Positions 8,670-17,526 of a DNA stretch of 40,164 bases are shown in pieces. The position numbers were made by a program, and so were the translations under genes. The DNA is from Gammaproteobacteria bacterium (GTDB lineage: Bacteria > Pseudomonadota > Gammaproteobacteria > Legionellales > Legionellaceae), in contig JANSXK010000014.1 in assembly GCA_024742995.1 (NCBI GenBank), positions 1 through 40,164 on the forward strand, in the 5' to 3' direction. The number at the start of each line of letters is the position of its first letter. Positions within the stretch are counted from its first letter, which is position 1. The notes below the pieces were generated by a model that did no database searches, was not told the DNA's origin, and worked only from the letters and a program-made list of their open reading frames with translations.

Positions 8670-10037
8670 ATGCCTTTTATTCCTCATAATCAACAAGACA
8701 AACAAGCAATGTTGGAACGCATTGGCGTCAGTCAAATCGATGCTTTGTTTGATGAAATCCCAGCTGATCTCATCCAGCATGGTTTCAAAGATGTGCCTGA
8801 TGGCATCAATGAAATGACCATGCTGGCTTTAGCACAACGATTATCCGATCAAAACAAATCTGATCTTTGTTTCATTGGCGCAGGTGCCTATGATCATCAT
8901 TGCCCTGCTGCGGTCTGGGACATCGCCAGCCGCGGTGAATTTTTAACTGCGTATACCCCGTATCAAGCAGAAGCCAGTCAAGGTAATTTGCAAGTATTGT
9001 ATGAATTTCAAACCATGATTGCTGAACTCACAGGATTGGCTGTGGCCAATGCATCTATGTATGATGGCGCGTCTGCCTTAGCTGAGGCTGCCTTGATGGC
9101 GGTGCGCATTAAGCAATCAAACGAGCCACGTATTTTAGTGGCTGGTAGTTTGCATCCTTTCTATCGTGCGACCCTAGAATGTATTTTAAAAAATCGGCAT
9201 ATTGAAATCATCACCCTACCGTTCGATCCCAAAGTCGGCACCATCTCATTATCTGAGTTGCAGGCGTATCAAGATCAAAACATCACAGCTTTGATCATCC
9301 CGCAGCCAAATTTCTTCGGCTGTTTGGAGGAAGTGGATGCATTAAGTAATTGGGCCCATGAACATCAAATCATCAGCATCGCGTGCGTCAATCCCATAGC
9401 ACTCGCCGTCTTAAAACCACCCGGCCTTTGGGGAAAACATGGCGTAGACATTGCCTGTGGTGAAGGCCAACCTCTGGGCGCCCCTTTGGCATCGGGCGGA
9501 CCTTACTTTGGGTTTTTCAGTACGCAATTAAAACATGTGCGGCAATTACCAGGCCGACTTATCGGCCAAACCGTAGATTTGGATGGTAACACCGGATACA
9601 CCCTAACCTTACAAGCACGCGAACAACACATTCGGCGCGGCAAAGCCACGTCAAACATTTGCACCAACCAAGGCTTATTGGTTACCGCAGCAACAATGTA
9701 CATGAGCTTGCTTGGACCTGAAGGATTAGAACAAGTTGCGCAACATTGCCATCACAACACCCACGCTTTGGTCGAAGCCATACAGCAAATTCCAGGCGTA
9801 GACGTAGTGTTTTCTGCGCCTTATTTTCATGAAGTCTTATTACAATTTCAAAGACCAGTTACGGATATTGTAAATGCCATGCACCAACAGGGCATTGCTG
9901 CTGGTTATGCAGTTGACGAACACTATCCAAACTTGCAAAATACCCTTTTGGTTTGTGCAACAGAAAAACGAAGTGCTGAAGACATTCGGCACTATGTCGA
10001 TGCATTGCGCATATGTTTAAAACAAGGGGCCTCATGA
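8670..10037 (+). CDS. gcvPA: Glycine dehydrogenase (decarboxylating) subunit 1
   Basis: N-terminal-half subunit of the two-gene form of the P-protein. Together with gcvPB it decarboxylates glycine with pyridoxal phosphate. The 455-residue protein contains the family motifs FIGAGAYDHHCPAAV, TAYTPYQAEASQG, YDGASALAEA and GEGQPLGAPLASGGPYFG. The lysine that holds pyridoxal phosphate is in the partner subunit, as expected. GAGGA precedes the start by about ten bases. The stop overlaps the ATG of the YciI-like gene (ATGA at 10034-10037). Split P-protein genes are known in a number of gammaproteobacteria and many other bacteria; E. coli has a single fused gcvP. Confidence 0.95.
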   Translation: MPFIPHNQQDKQAMLERIGVSQIDALFDEIPADLIQHGFKDVPDGINEMTMLALAQRLSDQNKSDLCFIGAGAYDHHCPAAVWDIASRGEFLTAYTPYQAEASQGNLQVLYEFQTMIAELTGLAVANASMYDGASALAEAALMAVRIKQSNEPRILVAGSLHPFYRATLECILKNRHIEIITLPFDPKVGTISLSELQAYQDQNITALIIPQPNFFGCLEEVDALSNWAHEHQIISIACVNPIALAVLKPPGLWGKHGVDIACGEGQPLGAPLASGGPYFGFFSTQLKHVRQLPGRLIGQTVDLDGNTGYTLTLQAREQHIRRGKATSNICTNQGLLVTAATMYMSLLGPEGLEQVAQHCHHNTHALVEAIQQIPGVDVVFSAPYFHEVLLQFQRPVTDIVNAMHQQGIAAGYAVDEHYPNLQNTLLVCATEKRSAEDIRHYVDALRICLKQGAS

Positions 10038-10342
10038 TCATTGTGCATCTCACCTATATCGCGCCACTGACTGAAGTTGATAAATACTTGCAAGCACACC
10101 GTGAATTTTTAGAGTATTACTACAAACAAGGCTTGTTGTTGGCATCTGGTCCGCTGAAACCTCGTACGGGCGGTATCATCATTGCCCTAACCCAGGACAA
10201 AGCCCAATTAGAAACTATTTTGCAATCCGACCCCTACTATATGGCTGATATTGTGACCTATGAATTTTTTGAATTCACACCGGCCAAACATCGTGATGAG
10301 CTCAAAGATCTCCTCACAGCGTCGGAGGGGCCGTTATGTTGA
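10034..10342 (+). CDS. YciI-like protein inside the glycine cleavage operon
   Basis: A 102-residue ferredoxin-fold protein of the YciI family. Evidence is the N-terminal block [12 protein letters not shown], the conserved His22 in AHREFL, and the [14 protein letters not shown] segment that lines the putative active site. YciI-like proteins have no firmly established reaction. The start is the ATG overlapping the gcvPA stop by four bases, with AAGGGG upstream; an in-frame ATG at 10013 would only add residues inside gcvPA. Its end overlaps the first seven bases of gcvPB. This double overlap means it is translated as part of the gcvP gene pair, which hints at a job tied to glycine decarboxylase, though that is inference. 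Confidence 0.85.
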   Translation: MIIVHLTYIAPLTEVDKYLQAHREFLEYYYKQGLLLASGPLKPRTGGIIIALTQDKAQLETILQSDPYYMADIVTYEFFEFTPAKHRDELKDLLTASEGPLC

Positions 10343-11814
10343 TTTTTGAACAATCACAGCCGTCACGCCAAGCATCTGCACAGGGTCCTGGTGCTATCAA
10401 AAGCCCTTATACCATTCCCAATCAATTTCAGCGCAGCGCTCCGCCCAAATTACCTGCGTGTTCTGAGCTTCAAGTTGTACGCCATTATACGCGCTTATCA
10501 CAAAAGAATTTTGCGATTGATACGCAATTCTATCCGCTCGGCTCTTGTACCATGAAATATAATCCACGCGGTGTCCACAAAGCAGCATCATTGCCAGGCT
10601 TTCTTAATCTCCACCCCCTAACACCAGAACGCTATAGCCAAGGAACACTTCAAGCCTTATTTGAATTACAAACTTATTTACAGGACATCACTGGCATGGC
10701 AGGTATTTCCTTAACACCGATGGCGGGCTCGCAAGGAGAGTTTGCCGGTGTGGCCATGATCAAGGCGTATCACAAAGCACAAGGTGACAGCCAACGAGAT
10801 GAAATCCTCATCCCAGATGCCGCTCATGGTACCAACCCTGCGTCGGCACGAATTTGCGGGTATAAAGCGATAGAAATACCTACCCGCGATGATGGTGAAG
10901 TCGACATTGAGGTACTACGAAAAAAAGTTGGGTCGAAAACAGCCGGTATCATGCTCACCAATCCTTCCACCCTTGGGTTGTTTATGAAGCAAATCAAAGA
11001 AATTGCTGACATCATTCATACCGCTGGTGGCTTGCTCTATTATGATGGCGCCAATTTGAATGCCATTATGGGGAAAGTTCGCCCCGGCGATATGGGATTC
11101 GATGTCATGCATTTGAATTTGCATAAAACCTTTGCAACCCCCCATGGTGGCGGTGGCCCAGGTGCCGGGCCAGTAGCCGTCGGGCCACGTTTAAAACCTT
11201 TTCTACCCATGCCCATCGTGGTGCAAGACAAAGATACCTATCGTTTTGCAACGACAAAAGATTACCCACAAAGTATTGGACGCTTATCTTGTTTTATGGG
11301 TAATGCAGGGATATTATTGCGTGCTTATTTTTATATTCGCATGCTCGGACAACAAGGTTTGGTCCGTGTCGCTGAGTATGCAACCCTCAATGCAAATTAT
11401 TTGTTAACCGAGCTCAAACACGTGGGTTATCGTCCCGCCTACCCTGACCGCCGCGCGAGCCATGAATTTGTCATCACCTTAAAACATGAAAAAAAGATGT
11501 ATGGTGCTTCAGCAATGGATTTGGCCAAGCGCTTACTCGATTTCGACGTGCATGCACCCACCACCTATTTTCCAACCATGGTCCCGGAGTGCTTCTTGAT
11601 TGAACCAACAGAAACTGAATGCAAAGAAACCTTAGATCAATTTGTCAGTATCATGGACACCGTGCTCCAAGAAGCCAAAACTGATCCCAACATTCTTAAA
11701 GAAGCACCACACACCCTACCATCCAAACGTTTAGATGATGTTCGTGCCGCACGTGAGCTGCAATTGAATTATTATCAAGCACAAGAAGAAAAAGAAAAAG
11801 AGAAAGAGTTGTAA
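10336..11814 (+). CDS. gcvPB: Glycine dehydrogenase (decarboxylating) subunit 2
   Basis: Catalytic C-terminal-half subunit of glycine decarboxylase. Pyridoxal phosphate is expected on Lys264 in the motif [16 protein letters not shown]. Other family blocks are [13 protein letters not shown] near residue 65, [21 protein letters not shown] and TNPSTLGLF. The 492-residue chain ends in a lysine/glutamate-rich tail. The start at 10336 has GGAGG seven bases upstream. It is the last gene of the operon; the 55 bases that follow contain an A/T run but no convincing hairpin. Confidence 0.95.
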   Translation: MLIFEQSQPSRQASAQGPGAIKSPYTIPNQFQRSAPPKLPACSELQVVRHYTRLSQKNFAIDTQFYPLGSCTMKYNPRGVHKAASLPGFLNLHPLTPERYSQGTLQALFELQTYLQDITGMAGISLTPMAGSQGEFAGVAMIKAYHKAQGDSQRDEILIPDAAHGTNPASARICGYKAIEIPTRDDGEVDIEVLRKKVGSKTAGIMLTNPSTLGLFMKQIKEIADIIHTAGGLLYYDGANLNAIMGKVRPGDMGFDVMHLNLHKTFATPHGGGGPGAGPVAVGPRLKPFLPMPIVVQDKDTYRFATTKDYPQSIGRLSCFMGNAGILLRAYFYIRMLGQQGLVRVAEYATLNANYLLTELKHVGYRPAYPDRRASHEFVITLKHEKKMYGASAMDLAKRLLDFDVHAPTTYFPTMVPECFLIEPTETECKETLDQFVSIMDTVLQEAKTDPNILKEAPHTLPSKRLDDVRAARELQLNYYQAQEEKEKEKEL

Positions 11815-11875
11815 AAATTTTTTTATAGCCCTAGGATAGATAGATGGACTAAAAATTCAATCAGGGAGATTGATG

Positions 11876-12151
11876 ATGCAATACGCCAAAGTGTTTTCTC
11901 AACGCTTTAATCGTGAATTAGCTGGAATGGACTTTCCAGATGATTTGAATGAAAAAATAAAAGCCATCGCAAAAGTATTTGGCGTAACCAGACACATGGC
12001 CAATGCCATGATCTTCGGTCATCTATCGCCACCGGCGGAACAACTCAATAGAATTGCCGAAATATTAGATGTTTGCCCCACTTGGCTGAGTGGCAAAGTT
12101 GATAAGCGTAAAGCTTATTCCGGCCGCGAAGCCCTTGAGACTGAGGCATAG
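11876..12151 (+). CDS. Small HTH protein, Cro/CI-like
   Basis: A short cytoplasmic DNA-binding protein of about 91 residues. Residues about 22-66 read as a five-helix repressor fold: IKAIAKVFGVTRHMANAMIF is the likely helix-turn-helix, followed by PPAEQLNRIAEILDVCPTWLSG, the usual third part of phage-repressor-type domains. There is no C-terminal effector domain. GGGAG lies 7 bases upstream of the ATG at 11876; an ATG at 11873 and a TTG at 11870 are also in frame. The target is unknown. It stands alone between the gcv operon and the RMD1-like gene, in the same direction. Confidence 0.7.
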   Translation: MQYAKVFSQRFNRELAGMDFPDDLNEKIKAIAKVFGVTRHMANAMIFGHLSPPAEQLNRIAEILDVCPTWLSGKVDKRKAYSGREALETEA

Positions 12152-12217
12152 CAAGATTGTTATACCTACGTACGCGAAACATAGGGTAAAAAGTCGTTTA
12201 AATATACCGAGAGAAAG

Positions 12218-13027
12218 ATGGAATGCCTGACTTATTGTATTGCCAGTAAAATTGATTTAAGCCGCTTGGATAATTATTATAAAACCTCCGGCTTAAGCAA
12301 TAATGCAGTACGATTCCGTGATGTCCTGAAACTAAAAACCGAAGGGGGAAAACAGGTCATCTTTATTTTTCGTAATGGGACCATCGTCTCATGGGGCGTC
12401 AAGCGCCATCATATTCATGATTATATTGAAACCATCAAACAATTTGCAGAAAAACCTATCCCTTTTGAAGTACATGACGAATTCATCTGTTCTCTGGGTG
12501 ACAGAACGGCCATTGAACCACACGGCTATTTTGAAGTAGATTGTCTGAGTATCGACAGAACCATGGATACAGATGATCTCAAACTAAGCCTGTCTTACGG
12601 CTTTTCACAATCCGTCAAATTACAATATTTCGAAACCATTTTAGAAGCGCTGATTGATAAATACACCCCATTGATTCATAGCATTTCTGCCAAAGGCCAA
12701 ATGAAAGTCAAACGCAAACAACTGCGCAAAATCGTGGGCGAACTCCTGGGTGCCAAAAGTGAAATGAACCTGATTTCAAACTTTCTTTATCATCCCAAAT
12801 ACTTTTGGCAACATCCCTCTTTAGAAGAATACTACATCATGTTAGAACGCTATCTACACATACAACGCCGTGTCAACGCCATCAACCATCGCCTCGACAC
12901 CTTAAATGAAATTTTTGATATGTTTAATAGTTACCTAGAAAATCGCCATTCTCACCATTTGGAAATCATCATCATCATTTTGATCGCCATCGAAACCATT
13001 TTTTCTGCCATGAATTTTCATTTTTAG
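12218..13027 (+). CDS. RMD1/DUF155 family membrane protein
   Basis: The 269-residue protein matches the RMD1/RMND1/Sif2 (DUF155) family: an N-terminal mixed region with IFIFRNGTIVSWGV, then a helical region, and the hallmark C-terminal stretch ending NSYLENRHSHHLEIIIIILIAIE, where the last 20 residues form a single membrane anchor. Eukaryotic members are mitochondrial, and RMND1 is needed for mitochondrial translation; the bacterial function is not established. There is no signal peptide, so the bulk is cytoplasmic with a C-terminal anchor. The ribosome binding site (GAGAG) is modest. Confidence 0.85.
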   Translation: MECLTYCIASKIDLSRLDNYYKTSGLSNNAVRFRDVLKLKTEGGKQVIFIFRNGTIVSWGVKRHHIHDYIETIKQFAEKPIPFEVHDEFICSLGDRTAIEPHGYFEVDCLSIDRTMDTDDLKLSLSYGFSQSVKLQYFETILEALIDKYTPLIHSISAKGQMKVKRKQLRKIVGELLGAKSEMNLISNFLYHPKYFWQHPSLEEYYIMLERYLHIQRRVNAINHRLDTLNEIFDMFNSYLENRHSHHLEIIIIILIAIETIFSAMNFHF

Positions 13028-13096
13028 TATCTAACGCACACGAAAATGGGTTCCTCGCAATAAAGGGGAATAAAAAGACCATATTGTTCAATATTA

Positions 13097-13125
13097 TTGC
13101 AATAAATCTTTTTTTGTGTTACGAT
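13097..13125 (+). promoter_or_regulatory. Probable sigma-70 promoter for the membrane-hairpin gene
   Basis: TTGCAA at 13097-13102 and TACGAT at 13120-13125 are separated by exactly 17 bases in a T-rich spacer. The implied start of transcription is about 25 bases before the ATG at 13158, leaving room for the ribosome binding site GAGAGA at 13147-13152. It is a sequence match only. Confidence 0.5.
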
Positions 13126-13157
13126 CGACTTTTATTTTGTCATTTTGAGAGATTGAT

Positions 13158-14084
13158 ATGAATTTTTTCAAGTATGAGATTGATATGGGTAATTCATCAG
13201 CACAGTCGGCTGCTCTTGCAGCTCGTCGAACCCTAGTGCATGCATTGACTCAACATTACGATACGCTAAAAGATCAATCTGTGCGCCATGCTTCTTTGGA
13301 GGTACTTCGTAATCACATTATAAAAATAAATCATTGCGACCAAACAACGGACGACTTCCTCAACTTCTTAGAAGCACAAAAAGGTAGCTCTAATCCAGTA
13401 ATCAACACTACCATAGCAGCCAGCATAACAGCTATTAAACAGGAAGTGGCTTTCGCGAAAGAATATCCCAAAACTGTCGCCAGCAATGAACGCAAACGAA
13501 TTCGCAATCATGCAATTTATGGTGGCGGCGCTACTGGGGTAGTCGCAATTGCGGCTGGCATCGTGGCTGTCTCCAACCCAGCAGGGTTAATCGCCTTAGG
13601 TGTCACCGGTGGCTTGTTTGTCACCTCACAAGCTATTTATTGGATACTCAAACATCAACGCTATGCGGAGCTAGGGCAGAAAATCCAGGAAAATGATTTT
13701 CAACCTGTGATGCCAAGTTCTATGTCTGGATTTGCTGTTTCAGATGAAGAGCTACCTAAACTACCAGTGGAAAATAAACCTGTAGTGGCTGCAACACGTA
13801 AAAAAATTCTGGGAGCACAACCTGCAACTACTTCGGCTAATGTTATTCCTGACCCAGGTCAAAACATTGTAGAAAATATGAATTACTATATTGATAAAGG
13901 GGCAGTATATGGCGAAGCTGTAGTTACCGAAAGTGGTAAAGTTTACGCAAATGTAGCCAGTCAAGTATGTACTTGGTGGAACTCCTCAGAAATACAAGGC
14001 CGCGTGTCACAAGCAAGCAACCTTGTAGGCCAAGTCACCGAATCCACTTATCTACTGGGCAGCGCACATTTAAAACAATCCTAA
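13158..14084 (+). CDS. Membrane-hairpin protein of unknown function, effector-like
   Basis: I do not recognise this 308-residue protein. Residues 1-118 are polar and helical. Residues about 121-163 form a Gly/Ala/Val-rich hydrophobic stretch (GGGATGVVAIAAGIVAVSN then LIALGVTGGLFVTSQAIYWIL) that looks like two short membrane helices. The remaining 140 residues are polar, with repeated valine/alanine helices. There is no signal peptide. The promoter and ribosome binding site are good. The segment GAGATTGATATG occurs twice around the start (ATG at 13158 and at 13185), so a start at 13185 is also possible. Such internal hydrophobic hairpins are common in Legionellales effectors that insert in host membranes, but that is only an analogy. 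Confidence 0.65.
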   Translation: MNFFKYEIDMGNSSAQSAALAARRTLVHALTQHYDTLKDQSVRHASLEVLRNHIIKINHCDQTTDDFLNFLEAQKGSSNPVINTTIAASITAIKQEVAFAKEYPKTVASNERKRIRNHAIYGGGATGVVAIAAGIVAVSNPAGLIALGVTGGLFVTSQAIYWILKHQRYAELGQKIQENDFQPVMPSSMSGFAVSDEELPKLPVENKPVVAATRKKILGAQPATTSANVIPDPGQNIVENMNYYIDKGAVYGEAVVTESGKVYANVASQVCTWWNSSEIQGRVSQASNLVGQVTESTYLLGSAHLKQS

Positions 14085-14089
14085 GACCT

Positions 14090-14133
14090 TTGTTTTACAG
14101 TATGATGTGTATTTACATCATACTGTAAAACAA
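14090..14133. repeat. Perfect 19-base-pair palindrome between convergent genes
   Basis: The arms 14090-14108 (TTGTTTTACAGTATGATGT) and 14115-14133 are exact reverse complements around a six-base loop. The stem is AT-rich. It lies 5 bases after the stop of the membrane-hairpin gene and 88 bases from the end of the convergent secreted-protein gene. The T-run is on the 5' arm and the A-run on the 3' arm on both strands, which is the wrong polarity for an intrinsic terminator. It may mark an mRNA end-protecting hairpin, a protein-binding site or a mobile element relic. Confidence 0.7.
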
Positions 14134-14220
14134 TTCATAATGTGATTGGCAAACTCCTCGTCAAAACAACACGACCAAACGTCCTTTTACCCCTGCTACT
14201 TACTAAACCCTATTAAGCAT

Positions 14221-16524
14221 TCATGATGAAGATGGTTGCTCCCAAATGGCAAGACCTTGAATACCACCCTCCGTAGTACCTATATTTGCGCCAGAATCAA
14301 CACATGCCAAACCACCGCTGCCATTAACGGTACAAAGCGCAACGTAAGGAACCCCTGTTGTCACAGAAAGATTTGGAGATACTGCGACATACAAATGATT
14401 TCCTGTGGTATTGATAGCCATGCCAGTCGTAAACTGATCAGTGAACGTTTCCGCTAAGACACAAGATGTAATGAGGTAGCTACTTATCGTACACTGATTG
14501 ATACCTCCTTGCAGATAATTGCTGACATATGCCAATGTCTCTGCTGGGTTTAGCACAATGCTATAATATTCTTCCCCTATCAATACGTTACCTGATGCTG
14601 TACAAGTTTCTAGCGTTCCACTGGCGTTAATCGGACATTGACCCACAAAGTTTTGATCGTCGTTATTGGAACCACTGACAGAATAGAGATAAGTGTTAGC
14701 AGCATTTGTGACCATATCATAAGTGCCTGAGGTAGCGAGAGTACCAGTCAACGTTTCTCCACAATTAGTAAAGTCACTGGTATCACAATAGTGCACTTGA
14801 TTTTCTTCAAACTGCCCATTAGAAATATGGAGCACCGTACCAGCAGGATTTAGAACAATACCAAATGGAATCTGCGTTTCAAAACGCTTGGTTTGTTCTT
14901 CATTGCTTAACGAGCCAGTAGAGGTATCAATGGTATACCTTTTAATGCCATTAAACCCCAGACCGTCATTAGCAAATTGAGAAACATATAGATAATTATT
15001 CGTTGCATCAACCACTAATTGATTTAAAGGATAATCACTGGTTATTTCATTTGTGCAATTTGATAAAGTCCCATCTGCAGGCGCAAGATCACAACCATAA
15101 ACTGAGTAACTAACAGACGGCTCCGCAGTAATATTCGCCTTAGCGTAGTAAGCAAAATAGGTGGCTACAGAAATGGTACCGACCACTGTGGTCGTGTTAT
15201 TTCCATAAATAGGAAAGGTAGTAGCTGGAATCACTGTGGTTTGACCCGAAGCCAATTGATAGGTAATGACACATGTGCCACCAGGAGCCGTCGTACCACT
15301 ACAAGCGTTTGAAGTGACTTCTATCGCACCATTCAATGCCGTGCCAGAAAAATCAGGTGCAATCCCAGTAACATTTTGATCGGAGTTATTTTGAATCGTC
15401 ATCGATTGCGTTGTTGTAGAACCTAATGGAAATGAGAGTGCCGTGGGAGGCAACAATTCGAGTGCTAATAAAGTACTACTATCAACCGTAATCGTAGCTG
15501 TATCAACCGAAGTATTGCTTCCAGATACTTCGACTGTTTGCTGCGTCACTACCGTTGAGCCCGCCGTGAAAGATAAAGTGCAACTTTCAGGATAATTCAA
15601 ATTCGCACAATCAGTCGACACTTGAGTCACTCCCGCATCAATCAAGGCCGTGGTCAAAGTAGCAGAAATACCAGTTGCAGTAATCCCAGGGGAGTTATTC
15701 ATGACTGTCATCGTCCCTGTGCCACCGGGTTCTGTCAGAACCAACGTTTCTCCGCTAGTGATTTGGATTTGAGCATCCCCTAAATTGATGACTTTAATGG
15801 CGGCATTTAAAATAGTTGTATTATCACCACTAATTGGAAACCGGGTAAGGCTCACCGCTTCACCCGCTGGTGTAAACAGTAAATTACAGCTTTGGCCCGG
15901 TGCCACTGACACACAATTACTCGCATCTTGAGTCACATAGCTCTCTAACGCGGTACCTGTTAGATTGGCAGAAATATTAGTAGCTGTCTCCGTCGAACCA
16001 TTGGTCACTGTTATTTGGCCAGTATTTCCTGTCGATCCATTGAGTATCAAAAGACGTTGGCTTTCAGAAATAGTGGCGACACGCTGCTGGGTAATAGAAA
16101 GTTGATTAGCTAGACTTGTTCGTGAACAAAGAAATGGGGTAGGCGCTGTAGACTGCGGATAAGTTTTACACACTTCGATGGGTTGTGTGAAAACCCGCCC
16201 TGAACCAAGCCCTGTTCCATTTAAATTAAACCATACCGTACAAGATTCTGCAGGAGAAAGCGTCACTGGATTAGGGCAAATACCTACCCCAGACGTAATC
16301 TGCGTGATACCGGGTAATGTCGGAACAGCAACAACCAAATTACGACCTATTTTGGTTTGATTCGTCAATGTATACTGCACCGCCACATTGGTATTGTAAG
16401 GAACACTTACAGCAGTGGGCGTGATTGGGATAAGAGTGAATTTCGGTTGGGTCTGTGCCTGCAATATGCTCATCCAAACAAATAGTAGCGCAAGCCACAG
16501 CAATTTTTTAAAAATCCGATGCAT
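14221..16524 (-). CDS. Large secreted protein with Ig-like repeats and a C-terminal beta-propeller-like region
   Basis: A 767-residue exported protein. It begins with a signal peptide (MHRIFKKLLWLALLFVWMSILQAQ). Residues about 30-470 contain repeated beta-sandwich units of roughly 80-100 residues. Each ends in a cysteine pair (for example NCVSVAPGQSCNLLF, DCANLNYPESCTLSF, CSGTTAPGGTCVITY) and then a short phrase such as FPISGDNTT or FPIYGNNTT. Residues about 475-767 hold phrases repeated every 45-55 residues (NNYLYVSQF, TVLHISNG, NTYLYSVSG, ETLAYVSNY, NHLYVAVSP), typical of YVTN/YncE-like beta-propellers. Similar exported proteins are common in Legionella-related genomes. It is likely extracytoplasmic; the function is unknown. 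Confidence 0.75.
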   Translation of the reverse strand: MHRIFKKLLWLALLFVWMSILQAQTQPKFTLIPITPTAVSVPYNTNVAVQYTLTNQTKIGRNLVVAVPTLPGITQITSGVGICPNPVTLSPAESCTVWFNLNGTGLGSGRVFTQPIEVCKTYPQSTAPTPFLCSRTSLANQLSITQQRVATISESQRLLILNGSTGNTGQITVTNGSTETATNISANLTGTALESYVTQDASNCVSVAPGQSCNLLFTPAGEAVSLTRFPISGDNTTILNAAIKVINLGDAQIQITSGETLVLTEPGGTGTMTVMNNSPGITATGISATLTTALIDAGVTQVSTDCANLNYPESCTLSFTAGSTVVTQQTVEVSGSNTSVDTATITVDSSTLLALELLPPTALSFPLGSTTTQSMTIQNNSDQNVTGIAPDFSGTALNGAIEVTSNACSGTTAPGGTCVITYQLASGQTTVIPATTFPIYGNNTTTVVGTISVATYFAYYAKANITAEPSVSYSVYGCDLAPADGTLSNCTNEITSDYPLNQLVVDATNNYLYVSQFANDGLGFNGIKRYTIDTSTGSLSNEEQTKRFETQIPFGIVLNPAGTVLHISNGQFEENQVHYCDTSDFTNCGETLTGTLATSGTYDMVTNAANTYLYSVSGSNNDDQNFVGQCPINASGTLETCTASGNVLIGEEYYSIVLNPAETLAYVSNYLQGGINQCTISSYLITSCVLAETFTDQFTTGMAINTTGNHLYVAVSPNLSVTTGVPYVALCTVNGSGGLACVDSGANIGTTEGGIQGLAIWEQPSSS

Positions 16525-16818
16525 CCGACATCTCTTAAACTTTAGTCCATCGCCTCATATTCTCATAAAAAATAAACGAGAGATAGTGGACCTCCACGCA
16601 AAAAAACATGTTCTAGATTTTTCCTGTATTGGCTGCGTTAAATATGAGGTACCGTACTAGTCTTAGCCTTAGTGCCAGCATGATCACAAGCGAAGTTGTT
16701 CTTGTCGGCTATATGGCGACTAAGCTTGGGTTTTTCTCAAATATAAGGACAACAGCAACAAGCGGCACTGAAATACGCACATATGACTCAAACGCAACAC
16801 CGTAGAAAACCCGTGCGC
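16525..16818. other. Intergenic gap with no gene seen
   Basis: I see no convincing coding region here. The one structure worth noting is an imperfect inverted repeat (AGCCTTAGTGCC at 16665-16676 and GGCGACTAAGCT at 16715-16726) followed by GGG and five T at 16731-16735. This could be the end of a small transcript reading rightward, but the loop is long (about 38 bases) and the match to any known RNA is absent. Confidence 0.3.
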
Positions 16819-17304
16819 TTAATCCCGAAAATTATCAAACTGTAGTGGTAATGCAATATCTGCCTTTTTCAGAAAGGCAATGCATTCTTGTAAATCATCA
16901 CGTTTTTTTCCAGACACTCGGATTTTTTCCCCTTGAATTGAGGACTGGACTTTAAGTTTGCTTTCTTTCAATAATTTCACAATGTCTTTAGCCGCAGGTT
17001 GATCAATCCCTTGCTTGAACGTCATGGTCAACGTAAAGGTTTTACCACTATGCACCGGCTCATCTTCAATGTCTGCACTCGCAGCACTGATACCGCGCTT
17101 GCTACAATGATTAGAAAACAATTCTTCCAATTGCCGTACTTGGAAGTCCGATTCGGTTTTCAACGTTACGGTCAAATCCTTTAATTCAATGCTAGCCAAA
17201 GTCCCACGAAAATCAAAACGTGTCCCAACTTCCCGGCTCGCGTTATCCACCGCATGACGCAACTCCACCATATCCATTTCTGAAACAATATCAAATGTTG
17301 GCAT
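16819..17304 (-). CDS. yajQ: YajQ family nucleotide-binding protein
   Basis: Cytoplasmic two-domain protein of 161 residues with two ferredoxin-like folds. Relatives bind nucleotides, and some bind cyclic di-GMP. The family start MPTFDIVSEMDMVELRHAVDNA, the FDFRGT block near residue 32, KLLKESKLKVQSSIQGEKIRVSGKKRDDLQ and the C-terminal LPLQFDNFRD are all present. A textbook ribosome binding site (AAGGAGGAG) stands in front of the ATG at 17304. It is transcribed alone, and its upstream side carries the MITE-like element. Confidence 0.95.
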   Translation of the reverse strand: MPTFDIVSEMDMVELRHAVDNASREVGTRFDFRGTLASIELKDLTVTLKTESDFQVRQLEELFSNHCSKRGISAASADIEDEPVHSGKTFTLTMTFKQGIDQPAAKDIVKLLKESKLKVQSSIQGEKIRVSGKKRDDLQECIAFLKKADIALPLQFDNFRD

Positions 17305-17323
17305 ATCTCCTCCTTGCTTTTAG

Positions 17324-17448
17324 CAGGACTTCCGCAAACACAAGAGCTCGAGGCAAACGTTTTTTTAATGAGGGCGTTTAGATGATGGACTAAATAGCCG
17401 AATTAAAAAAACTTTTAACGAAGAGATCGTGTGTTTGCGGAAGTCCTG
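17324..17448. mobile_element. MITE-like element with 19-base perfect terminal inverted repeats
   Basis: CAGGACTTCCGCAAACACA at 17324-17342 is repeated as its exact reverse complement at 17430-17448. Inside is a second inverted pair (about ACGTTTTTTTAAT near 17358 and ATTAAAAAAACT near 17403). The 125-base element contains no open frame and lies between yajQ and the TraC-like gene. Its right third is shared with the diverged copy at 6563-6630. Two related copies in 11 kb suggest a dispersed non-autonomous family. No target-site duplication is obvious. Confidence 0.7.
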
Positions 17449-17451
17449 TAC

Positions 17452-17480
17452 TTTACAAATGCTAAAGAGCATAGCATAAT
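17452..17480 (+). promoter_or_regulatory. Probable sigma-70 promoter of the TraC-like gene
   Basis: TTTACA at 17452-17457 and CATAAT at 17475-17480 are spaced by 17 bases, each one base off consensus. It lies just outside the right end of the MITE-like element (17448), and the implied start site is about 40 bases before the ATG at 17527. Sequence match only. Confidence 0.5.
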
Positions 17481-17526
17481 CACCCAGGAAAGGAATACCA
17501 GCAATCCAACCATGGAAGTATGACTC

